The position numbers and the translations under genes are program-made. From Adiantum capillus-veneris (Eukaryota > Streptophyta > Polypodiopsida > Polypodiales > Pteridaceae), in contig CM043966.1 in assembly GCA_014529385.2 (NCBI GenBank), positions 37,986,239 to 38,050,238 on the forward strand: 64,000 bases of DNA, read 5' to 3'. Under the pieces are notes generated by a model that saw nothing but the letters and a program-made list of their open reading frames with translations, had not been told where the DNA came from and made no database searches. Positions within the stretch are counted from its first letter, which is position 1. Each line of letters opens with the position of its first letter. Positions 42,486 to 52,141 of the stretch are shown piece after piece.

Positions 42486-43456
42486 CCCACGTGGAATGCA
42501 CTTTTTTTTGTTGGCCGGAGGCCAAAAAGAGCTACGACCAACCAGCTACAGAGCTAGACGAGCGGAGGCTTGAGGGGACCTTGCTCGCTCGCTCTCTCTC
42601 AGTGATGCTTTTGGAGACAAGCAAGAGACCCTTGGAAATGCGAGCCTTACAGAGGGTACACAGATACCCGATGAAAGTTAAGATGATGCCGGAGAGCCGT
42701 CTACCCCACATGGTATGGCCAGCCGAATGTAAAACCGCAAAAGAATTACAAGAGTAAATTTCTCACATCCAGTCTCGTAGAAGACATACGAAAATGGTTC
42801 TCTAGATGGAATGTGGGAGACCATGTGGACATGCACATAGAGGAAGGCACTGAACATGAGCATGGGCTAAATTTTGACAAAAGCATACTTGAAGCCCTAC
42901 ACACTAGATGGAGTACAGCAATGTACAAGTCCAAATTTGAATACTACGGAAAACACATCAATACACGATATTGGGAGACCTACAAGACTGGGGACACCCA
43001 AAATGCATATCAGGACACCTATGTCCCACCAGGCAAGACGGGCCATTACTTTGATGCGGACGTGATCACACATGCTCAAGATTGAAACGGGAGGGTGGCT
43101 GAATATTAAGGAAAATAGAAGGACATGCACACAATGCAATTTAAACAAAGTGGAAAGGGACGCCCATGTCATCATCGAGTGCCCAGCATACGCTCACATC
43201 CGTGCTGATTTCCCACTGCTATTCCAAGGGGATGTCACCTTTGAGGAGCTTCTCTCTCGGACACACCCCTCCCCAGTAGCTTTAGGCATCTACTTTGCCA
43301 AAGTATTGGATCATCACACAACACTAACACACAAGAAAGCTACTAGCCCACTACCCCCTCTACACACATGAGGGGATCCTCTTGTAGATTTTTTTGTGGT
43401 CCCATGGGTCATTTTGGCCCCCCGAGGACATAAATACATCATCATCATCATCATCA

Positions 43457-43458
<2 letters not shown>
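42486..43458 (+). mobile_element. LINE 3, 3' end of a different LINE type
   Basis: Forward 3' fragment encoding a C-terminal region with a CCHC finger. It ends with GGACATAAATACATCATCATCATCATCAT-type short repeats rather than poly(A). A (TC)n tract follows directly (43459-43515). The RT domain is absent, so the copy is 5'-truncated. The tail style (short tandem repeat) is more like CR1/L2/RTE-type LINEs than the plant L1 type of LINE 1 and 2. Confidence 0.6.
42491..43371 (+). pseudogene. LINE 3 C-terminal ORF with CCHC finger
   Basis: Three overlapping frames. First LPHMVWPAECKTAKELQE (ending at 42757), then GDHVDMHIEEGTEHEH with LEALHTRWSTAMYKSKFEYY (42813-43085). After a frameshift near 43085 comes the finger CTQCNLNKVERDAHVIIEC followed by PAYAHIRADFPLLFQG (43127-43210). 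The C-x2-C ... H-x4-C pattern with ECPAY and IR is the usual C-terminal signature of LINE ORF2 proteins. The end is RTHPSPVALGIYFAKVLDHH. Decayed. Confidence 0.65.

Positions 43459-43515
<57 letters not shown>
43459..43515. repeat. (TC)n microsatellite
   Basis: About 28 TC repeats directly after the LINE 3 tail. Confidence 0.95.
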
Positions 43516-43517
<2 letters not shown>

Positions 43518-44981
43518 GGTTGTTTTCTATTACTTAAAAAGCCCCTCGAAACACCCAGATGAATGTTGATACTAATTTTTGATGGCAAGTACAAAAATGT
43601 TTACAAAGCATGCCTAAAGGTGACATCTGAAAAATTGTAAACTAGCCACATGGACAAACTCAAAACTGAAAAACCAGGGGAACTTCTAAAGAGAGTTAAA
43701 ACTGTCGTGGCAAACTAAGGGGGAGAGAGGATGACAAACTACCTCTAAAAGATAGGCACGCCCGTTGAAAGCTCACTCTACAATTAAATACCAAAGATTG
43801 AGACCACAAAAAAGACACTACAATGATAGAGTAAGGATGGGTTGCCATGGCAATTGAACCTTCCAACAAGTACCATCTAAAACCATAGGGCTGAGGAGAA
43901 AGAAAAAGAAAGGAGCAATTGACGATGGAGATGGTAGAGAAGAAACAGAAAGCATCACTAAGAGATCCACCGAAGGAAGCCATAATGAATAGCCAACAGA
44001 GCGCTATAGGTGAAGCAATTTAAGAGATGTCAACCAATGTAGAGGAAAATCCACTTGTTGAAGGTGGCTCTTGATGGAGAGGGAAACTCCAAGAAGACAA
44101 AGAGGAGCTCTAAGGTCCATCATAAGAAGGGCCGGCTATAGAAAACATGGTGGAGAGAGTAGAAGTCCAAACCAAGCATCCCAAACACCCCAATCTATAA
44201 CAAATCAAACAAGTGAAAATCATGAGGCTTGCCTAGTGGTAATGAGGACCCTTAAAACAATTATATCTTTCAAAATGATTTTTGCACCATTTTGTATCTA
44301 CAAAGTTGCCTTCAGAGCTAAGAAAGAAACTTGGAATTTTTTTGGCTAAGGGTTCCATCTTTCACTTTGCAATACAAAATACTTATAAACTTAATCTATG
44401 CCAAAAGGCATTATGAGTGTAGCTTCATAAACATTAGCAATAGATCAACAAAATGAGAAAAATGTGAGATCTTTATAAAAATATTATGTCTAGAATGATT
44501 AGGGCCCGCAATCTCTGAAAAATAAAAATTATTTCAAAACATCTTAAATGCATAAGTGAAGGGTGAGTTTAGAAAATGAAAAGACTTTTTGAGTTCATAT
44601 AAAGAGGTGATCGAGTGCACATTGAGACATTTGTGTTTCTCTTTACCATTTTCTTCTCTCTAGAGTGTCCTTGGACTATGTGAATATATATATTTTTGAA
44701 GCCATTAGGAATACCGTATGTGAATATTGCAGTGCTACAACAATCAAAAAACTTAATCAACCCATTTAACTTTGGAAAGAAAAATTAGACAACTCTATAA
44801 GGTCCTTAGTATGGGTTTTACGTAAATAATTGGTTGTTTATGATAAAATGCAATGCAACAACTAAATTGGAAGCTCGCTATCACTAAATTGTGAAGAAAT
44901 TTATCTTGCTTATTTTTCCTGTGAGGAGTTGTCTTTGAGCTTTAAGTTTAAGTAAGAATCCTAAAGATTTACACATCTATT
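43516..44981. other. unassigned AT-rich flank of element G
   Basis: Short frames on both strands (43696-43983 minus, 44071-44349 plus), none recognised. It looks like unique or very old sequence. Confidence 0.4.
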
Positions 44982-45208
44982 TGTTGGAATTAGGGTTGCA
45001 GAGAAACACACACAGCTTGGAGAAGACGAAGGAAGCTCAAGGCACACAATAGAGAGTGTGTTACTTAGTGTGCAATGGAAAGATAGATAGCCCTAGAGTG
45101 ATGGGCGTATATACAATGCACGGGGGAAAAAACCTCCTAAAGAGGGAAAAAATGCCCCGGCGGTCCTAGTGTGTTCACACAAATCACTACCACATGTATA
45201 TGGTGACA
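44982..45208 (-). repeat. element G 3' LTR
   Basis: Read on the minus strand from TGTCACCATATACATG to TTCCAACA. TATA-like GTATATACGCCC inside. The preceding polypurine tract CCAGGGGGGATT lies at 45209-45220. Confidence 0.95.
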
Positions 45209-45283
45209 AATCCCCCCTGGAGTGATGCGGTGAACGAGAGCTGGCACATGAGTAAAGGGAAGTGCCATGCCCTGAGGACAGGA

Positions 45284-46867
45284 TCAGTCCACAAAGGGGA
45301 GTAAGCCCAAAGCTTTGCGGAAAGCTTCAAGCTTCTCACGAGACAATGCCTTTGTGAAAAGATCTGCAAGGTTGTCCTGTGTTGGCACATAAGCCAAGCT
45401 GATCTCTCCTGCTGAGAGTCTCTCCCTGACATAGTGGTAATGCACCTCAATGTGCTTTGTGCGAGCATGAAAAATTGGGTTCCTCGCAACTGCCAATGCG
45501 CTCTGACTGTCAGTGTAGATAGTGTTGGCAGTGTCCTGACCAACACCCAAGTCAGCCATAAGGCGTCTGAGCCATACACACTCAACCGTAGCTGTGAAGA
45601 CTGCCCTGTACTCAGCCTCACAACTCGAAGTGGCCACAGTAGGTTGCTTCTTGCTCAACCATGATATACATGAACTGCCAAGCATGAAACAAAAACCACT
45701 TGTGGACACTCGCGTGTCAAAACAACCAGCCCAATCTGAGTCCGAAAAAGCATGTAAGTCTGGCGGCAATGATCCCCCCTTGGGATAAAACAAGCCAAGA
45801 TGTAAAGTGCCACTAAGGTAGCGGAAAATCCTCTTGACAGCCTGCCAATGCTTAGACCCTGGGCTATGCATAAATCTGCTGACCTGCGAGACTGCAAACT
45901 GAATATCTGGCCTCGTGTTGCATACATAAATGAGGCAGCCAACAGCAGTTTGGTAAAGAGTGACATCAGCAGGATCGCCAGCATCATGTAGACTCAACTT
46001 CAAACCTGTTTCCATGGGTGTGGCAATAGGTTTGCAGTCCTCAAGTCCAAACTTACATAGCAATGTCTCTATGTAACTTTTCTGACACAAGGCAATACCA
46101 CCATCACACTGCTTAAACTGTATACCCAAGTAATGATGCAACAGCCCCAAATCTTTCATCTTGAAAGTAGCATTCAAATCAGCCTTAAATTCAGCAATAT
46201 GTCTCTCATTTGGTCCAGTGATCAGCAAATCATCAACATAAAGAACCACAATGAGAAATACATCATCCTCACGCTTTACATACAATGTGCTTTCTGTTGG
46301 ACTGTTACGAAAGCCTCGTTTAACCAAATGAGTGTCAGCTTTCTCATACCAAGCACGAGGAGATTGCTTCAACCCATACAAAGCCTTCCTACATTTGCAC
46401 ACTTTGTCCTCTTCTCCTTTTATGACAAAACCACGAGGCTGCGTTACATAAACTTCCTCAAATATGTCACCATTCAAGAAAGCAGTAACAATGTCTGATT
46501 GATGTACATCCCAACCAAAATGAGCTGCCAATGCACATAGAAAACGCACAGTAGTCATACGACAAGTGGGAGCAAAAGTCTCTTCATAATCTATGCCTTT
46601 TTGTTGTGCATAACCCTTTGCAACAAGTCGAGCCTTATGGCGATCGATCTCACCATTTGGCTTGCGTTTCAACTTGTAAACCCACTTCGTACCAATGGCC
46701 TTTTTGCCAGGAGGCAAATCACATAAAGTCCATGTGTCATTCTCTATAAGTGCATCATATTCTGATTTCATGGCAGCAATCCAATTTTCTGAATTTTGTG
46801 CTTCATCAAAAGACAGAGGCTCCTCAACATCATGTAAACTAGACACAGCCAAAGCATAACAATCTCA
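45284..46867 (-). CDS. element G pol, reverse transcriptase and RNase H (522 aa from first Met)
   Basis: Copia RVT_2-type RT begins WIAAMKSEYDALIENDTWTL (residue 24 on), continues FLNGDIFEEVYVTQPRGF and ALYGLKQSPRAWYEK, and has the catalytic YVDD at residues 205-208. The RT-RNase H link CLIYVCNTRPDIQFAVSQVS lies near 305-325. RNase H has its acidic residues in DSDWAG (371-376), CEAEYRA (411-417) and YTDSQSAL (446-453), then ARTKHIEVHYHYVRERL. It ends LEAFRKALGLLPFVD. All catalytic positions are kept. It is separated from the upstream protease-integrase frame by one TGA (about 46867-46869) in the same frame, so the two are one polyprotein broken by a nonsense change, not separate genes. Confidence 0.9.
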
Positions 46868-48721
46868 TGCATAAGATGCATGGCGAGAGCCTGAACGAGT
46901 ACGACTAGATAAAGGTGCATCCAATTTACTGTCACGCAAAGTGTGCACCAGCCATTTTGGCATACCTCTAGCCTGCTCATTTTCAACCCTTTCCTCATCA
47001 AGTACATCATGTACATCTGCATCAGTGATAGGCTGTTCTAAAACATTTTCAGAAACCCCCATAGGCTGTACATTTGCCTCATTGGAACTTACATTCGTAT
47101 TTCCACCACTGAAAAGAGGCAACAAAGTGTCATAAATGTCCTGTGAGCTTACATTACTATCTCTAGTACATGACAGCAAGGGCTGAACAGAGTCTTCCAC
47201 AAACACTACATCCCGTGAAACCAGAATACGTTTTGTTTGCGGATGATACAACCTGTAACCTTTGCTTTCAGCACTATAACCAACAAAAATACATTTGACA
47301 GCCTTATCATCCAATTTTCTACGCTGCACTTGTGGCACCAAAGCATATGCCAAATAGCCAAAAACACGCATGTGCTCAATAGAAGGTTTTCTATCATGCC
47401 ATGCTTCATATGGAGTAATAGACTGCAAAGCTTTCGTAGGACACCTGTTAAGTACATAAGTGGCACACATGATGGCCTCAAGCCAAAAAGAATGCGGCAA
47501 AGCTTGACTTTTGACCATACATCGTGCCATTTCCGTTAGTGACCTGTTTTTCCTCTCAGCAACACCATTTTGCTGAGGTGTATAAGGCACTGTACATTGG
47601 TGTTTTATCCCACGACTAGCCAGAAATGCATTAAATTCATGAGACATATACTCCCCCCCTCGATCGGAACGGAGGGTGCCCATAGTACATTTTGAGACAT
47701 TTTCAGCCATAGCCAAAAATTGTTTGAAGCACATAAAAACTTCGGACTTCGCTTTAAACGGAAATACCCATGCATGCCTGGAGTAATCATCAATGAAAGT
47801 CACGAAGTACAGGTAATTGCCCAAGGACGGAGTTTGCATGGGCCCACAAACATCACTATGCACAAGCTGCAACCTGCATGTGGCCCTAACTGAACCATCC
47901 TTTGGAAACTTAGAACGCTGCATTTTACCTAGAATACAGCCTTCACAAACATGTTTGATAGGTGCTTCAAGAGGCGGCAAAGAAGCAACCATATCAGATT
48001 TCTGCAAACGCAGCAAACTGGCAAAATTCAAATGACCAAAACGTGCATGCCAAAGTTTTGCATCTGAAATAGCCCTTGAATCTGCAACAGCATTTGCAAA
48101 ATTTTGTCCACACTTGTCATACAAAGTGAGCTTATACAACCCACGGCACAAAAGCCCAGATGCAACAATTTCATCACCAAAACTGAGATCATGAACTGTA
48201 CATCTGTCATCCACAAATTTGACTACAAGTCCAAGTCTGGCAAGTGCGGATACAGACAAGAGATTCTTCTTGATCCCAGGTACATAAAGTGCATCAACAA
48301 GTGTGAAGGAACTGCCATTAGCAGCAGTGAGCACAATCTTTCCAACTCCCTGAACTGGATAAGAGGCGTTGTTGGCACAAGTGACTGAATTCCCATGAGG
48401 GACAGACTCGAGAGAGGTAAACAATTCACGATGTGAGGTAATGTGCTTTGTAGCACCACTGTCGAAATACCACACATGTGAATCTGCAGCAACTGACAAG
48501 CATGCATCATGGACAGCAGGATTGTAAGTGCACTCTGCGCTAAAAGCCCATTCTGCATCAACATCAGCATCACAATCTCCTTTCACAGAAGACTCAACAA
48601 TGGCTGCATTTGTAGTGGAACCAGCATTTGCAGTGGAACCACCCTCTTTCTTCTTAGCCTCTTTGGCCTTCAACTTAGGACACGACTTGATCAAGTGATC
48701 ATTGGCTTTACAAAATGGCAA
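46865..48721 (-). CDS. element G pol, zinc knuckle end, protease and integrase (618 aa)
   Basis: Starts inside the gag CCHC knuckle (CKANDHLIKSC). The aspartic protease active site is WYFDSGATKHIT with DSG at residues 87-89. The integrase zinc-binding part is LWHARFGHLN ... VCEGCILGK (about 229-275). The catalytic core has Asp in LVHSDVCGP, Asp in LRSDRGGEYM and Glu in QQNGVAERKN, all present. After the core, YEAWHDRKPSIEHMRVFGYL and VKCIFVGYSAESKGYRLYHP (the copia integrase C-terminal signature) are intact. It ends at a TGA that interrupts the polyprotein just before RT. Overlaps the gag frame by 31 bp. Confidence 0.9.
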   Translation of the reverse strand: MPFCKANDHLIKSCPKLKAKEAKKKEGGSTANAGSTTNAAIVESSVKGDCDADVDAEWAFSAECTYNPAVHDACLSVAADSHVWYFDSGATKHITSHRELFTSLESVPHGNSVTCANNASYPVQGVGKIVLTAANGSSFTLVDALYVPGIKKNLLSVSALARLGLVVKFVDDRCTVHDLSFGDEIVASGLLCRGLYKLTLYDKCGQNFANAVADSRAISDAKLWHARFGHLNFASLLRLQKSDMVASLPPLEAPIKHVCEGCILGKMQRSKFPKDGSVRATCRLQLVHSDVCGPMQTPSLGNYLYFVTFIDDYSRHAWVFPFKAKSEVFMCFKQFLAMAENVSKCTMGTLRSDRGGEYMSHEFNAFLASRGIKHQCTVPYTPQQNGVAERKNRSLTEMARCMVKSQALPHSFWLEAIMCATYVLNRCPTKALQSITPYEAWHDRKPSIEHMRVFGYLAYALVPQVQRRKLDDKAVKCIFVGYSAESKGYRLYHPQTKRILVSRDVVFVEDSVQPLLSCTRDSNVSSQDIYDTLLPLFSGGNTNVSSNEANVQPMGVSENVLEQPITDADVHDVLDEERVENEQARGMPKWLVHTLRDSKLDAPLSSRTRSGSRHASYA

Positions 48722-49569
48722 CGCATCTTCTTTTTGCCCTTATCACCAGAATTGCCAGACGAAGTGCTGCCAGCAGAAGCATTAGGAACAGAAGTTTTGC
48801 CACTCGCAGCAGAACCATAAGAAGTGGCTGCATTACTGTTACCACCCTTTCTTTGAGAAGCAATAAAAGCCTGTTCAACTGCACGCTGCCTAGTCCTGTT
48901 TTTTCTAGAAAGTGACTCTTGCAACAGCAATGTGCATAATGCATCAAACTTGACAACTTCAGGATTTCCTTGGGTCATCAGTCTCCAAGTACTAGCAAAA
49001 GTCTGGTAGGAATCTGGTAAGGCATCAAGAACAGTCTGCACAAGGGAACTGTCCGAAATGACTTCACCTGCAGAAATGAGTTGCTCATTGATATCCTTGA
49101 CACTAGCAAGGAAAGTGTCCATATCATCTTCCTCATGCATAATCTTCGACTCTAGCTCTTTACGCAGCAAAGCAATTTTAGCTTCATTGCGGCTTGCATA
49201 AAGACCTGCTAGAATATCCCAAGCCTGTTTTGCAGATTTTGCTGAACGGATGTGAGGAATAATGGTGCGCTTCACAGACAACGCAATCAATGCATGAGCC
49301 TGCGCATCCTTAACATCCCAACGAGCTTGTTCTGCCGTAGGCAAAACAACTCTAACAACTGCAATCCTTGCAGCAAGACCTGCAACATCCTCAACATCGC
49401 CTACATCTTCAGAACTAGGACGTACATCAATGCCCTGCACAATGTTCCAGACACCTTTTGACACAAGAACATGTTGCATCATATAAGCCGACATAGGGTA
49501 GTTGTCCCCATCCAACCTGTCCTCAGCAGCAAACATCTTGAACACATCTGTGTTGTTGTTGTCAGCCAT
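48691..49569 (-). CDS. element G gag (292 aa)
   Basis: I take the Met at 49569 (MADNNNTDVFKMFAAEDRLD) as the start, because family member H begins at the same place (63217) although the frame extends 20 codons upstream. Copia gag core: DGDNYPMSAYMMQHVLVSKG, WDVKDAQAHALIALSVKRTI, AKQAWDILAGLYASRNEAKI and LLRKELESKIMHEEDDMDTF. A Gly/Ser/Ala-rich basic tail precedes the zinc knuckle. A one-base loss in a T run near 48710 moves the second half of the knuckle into the downstream frame, and gag then ends HFVKPMIT. Function: capsid and RNA packaging. Confidence 0.88.
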   Translation of the reverse strand: MADNNNTDVFKMFAAEDRLDGDNYPMSAYMMQHVLVSKGVWNIVQGIDVRPSSEDVGDVEDVAGLAARIAVVRVVLPTAEQARWDVKDAQAHALIALSVKRTIIPHIRSAKSAKQAWDILAGLYASRNEAKIALLRKELESKIMHEEDDMDTFLASVKDINEQLISAGEVISDSSLVQTVLDALPDSYQTFASTWRLMTQGNPEVVKFDALCTLLLQESLSRKNRTRQRAVEQAFIASQRKGGNSNAATSYGSAASGKTSVPNASAGSTSSGNSGDKGKKKMRCHFVKPMIT

Positions 49570-49918
49570 GGTAAATGCTGCACCTGATGTGAAAACTACC
49601 CGAAAATAGGAGAAATGGAGCGGGAACAACTTGTGCTATATAGCACAAACCGTAGAAGACTATAAGGCACCTGTTATGCAGAAAACGGCACTGACAGAAA
49701 ATCTGCACAAAATGACGAAATAGCCTGTGCAGTACTGCCTGTAGTGGAAACGGAGGCCGAAATGAGCCCAAATCAAAATTCTGACCAGACCAAGCTCTTA
49801 GAGCTTGCCCGAAATATTTGTCGATCTGCGAACGCTCGCCAAAGCTCATTGTAATTGGAGAAAGTGAGCAGGCGTGTGCTGGAGCAGCTGGCGACTAAGC
49901 CCGGGAGGACGTGACCTG

Positions 49919-49930
49919 CTCTGATACCAA
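49919..49930 (-). promoter_or_regulatory. primer-binding site of element G
   Basis: Minus strand TGGTATCAGAGC, initiator tRNA-Met type, just inside the 5' LTR. Confidence 0.93.
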
Positions 49931-49931
49931 T

Positions 49932-50158
49932 TGTTGGAATTAGGGTTGCAGAGAAACACACACAGCTTGGAGAAGACGAAGGAAGCTCAAGGCACACAAT
50001 AGAGAGTGTGTTACTTAGTGTGCAATGGAAAGATAGATAGCCCTAGAGTGATGGGCGTATATACAATGCACGGGGGAAAAAACCTCCTAAAGAGGGAAAA
50101 AATGCCCCGGCGGTCCTAGTGTGTTCACACACATCACTACCACATGTATATGGTAACA
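49932..50158 (-). repeat. element G 5' LTR
   Basis: Minus strand TGTTACCATATACATG...TTCCAACA. Differs from the 3' LTR at two bases (near 45183/50133 and 45205/50155). Confidence 0.95.
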
Positions 50159-50163
50159 CTATT

Positions 50164-51775
50164 AGGAATACTTAGTTTTTTAAAAAAAAAACTTGAGAAG
50201 ACACATTTATGTGCTGTCATAGTTAGGTTACTAGTGCATTTTAAGGCATGGGGTCCATGGGGTAATAAAGAGTGTCCTACCAAAGGATACCCATGGCATA
50301 ACCCTTATACCCTACTTAGGAAGGAAGTTCAAAGGAACAACAACTTTGATAATAAATAAAAGGTTACAATATGCAATATAAAACATAATCCTTTTATGTT
50401 TTTGAAGATACTATTGAAGCTCAACAAAGCCACACCCATTAATAAATGCATTAAGCACAACTATACATGTACCTAAAGAAGAGCCCAATGTGGTCCGAAT
50501 TGAGAATATAGCTTTAGAATATAACACCTTGGGAACATGTTCAAGAAAAACCTTTATTGCAAACATACATCAATCCCTTTAAGCCAACTCTGAAGCAATT
50601 TTTTTCCAATTAAACTATATTTTCACTCTCATCTTGCAAAATACAAATCAATTTTTTCCTTTCTATTGTTCTCTCAATCAGTTATCTAAGTTTATTACAA
50701 TATCAAGGCTTCCGAAGAGAACTGATTGGGAAGAATGTGTCAACCTATTAGAAGTCCACATTGACATTTAGTGTAAGGGGTAGCTCACATGATGTCACTC
50801 TTAGATAGAGCATTGTTGTGTTGTCTGGAAGCACTAAGCATAGCACAGTGCACCAACTAGCACTACATATTCTACACTTGAACAAAATTGCACTCACTTT
50901 AAATGGAAGGAACTTTTAAGTTCATGGAACACTACTTAGCAAACTCTTGTATTCCGTTTGAGCTCATACATAGCCTTACAAGCATGTGCACACAAGCATG
51001 TTGTGTGCACACATTGGGAACATGGCATGCATTTGTTGTTATGAGTGTTAAATAACAAAGCTTGCACTGCAAATTAGAGCTAGTTAGCAGGGCGGGAGAC
51101 GGTTGGTGCATGCCATGAAAAGAAAGGAATAGGATCATTCACATTGATGATCATATCTCCATCATCATCCACTTGGTTGACTATCTCGCCTCCCACTTTG
51201 ATCGCTCCCTTTGCCTCTTCTATTGCCTTGCCATTGATTATGCTTCCATCTCTGTGTCATCTTTCTAGATGAGGTCTAGATCTTTGAGCGACTCTTAGTA
51301 CAATCAAGAGCATCATTCAATAAGTGATCTATAACACATTCATGAAAGAAGGAGCATTCAGAGCATACGAGTTCAAATGGGTGTAGGTGGAGTTGTCAAT
51401 CGAGCTAATCACGAAGCTAGCAGAAATGGTGGTGGTCAACCGTTTCAACATGTGATGAAGACGCTCATGGCAAAAGCAACAAATATCTACATGTGTTGGA
51501 TTAGGGTTGGTGGATGGCACTGGCCAAAGTACAATTTGCCATTAGACCTCATTGCATATGCCATGGAGAATAGACAATCAATCCTTATTTGTTATTGTTG
51601 TCCATCCAATTTCTCATACTATTGTTGCATTAAGCCAACAAACTTGTTAGTATGCATTCAGTTGACAAATCCTAGAAGAACATTGGCAGTCCCATCAATA
51701 GCACTCATAGAAACTATCATCTAATATGTTTCTTTAAGTCTTGTAGGTCATATTTGACCTTTGAGGATGATAATG

Positions 51776-51862
<87 letters not shown>

Positions 51863-52141
51863 CCCCCAACAAATCCCCTAGCAAAAAGGAAGCACACCTT
51901 TTGGCTGTCACAATAGAAGTGACATTACAATCTTAGGGTGGGTTCCAATAGCCTCGTCTATTTCTTGTGTCACCATAATTCAATTTACTATGGGCACCAA
52001 CCTAGTAAGGACTTGTAATTTCTAATAGAGCTATAAGTAAATCATACTTGTTGTGGTGGTAACGTGATTGTTTGTGAGCGAAGGGGAAAAATTTCAAATC
52101 ACACTCTCCATCTTTTGCTTTAAAAACCACATCAAAATTCT
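50164..52141. other. unassigned AT-rich flank of element G, with long (TC)n
   Basis: No gene seen. Forward frame 51377-51724 and minus frame 50932-51138 have no motif. A pure TC tract of about 41 repeats lies at 51779-51860. Confidence 0.45.

Larger units (their letters stand above)
44982..50158 (-). mobile_element. element G, nearly intact Ty1/copia retrotransposon
   Basis: 5177 bp, minus strand. Both flanks read CTATT (44977-44981 and 50159-50163), a perfect target-site duplication. The 227-bp LTRs differ at only two positions. The primer-binding site, gag, protease, integrase, RT, RNase H and polypurine tract are all present in copia order. Only one frameshift and one nonsense codon are visible, so insertion is recent. 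Confidence 0.95.

Noticed and set aside
41975-42541. 188-codon minus-strand frame
   Set aside because: It runs through a (TC)n tract giving Arg-Glu repeats and has no domain. The open frame is a by-product of the microsatellite.
48691-48721. Programmed frameshift between gag and pol in element G
   Set aside because: The shift falls inside the zinc knuckle and would split it. A one-base loss in a T run explains it better.
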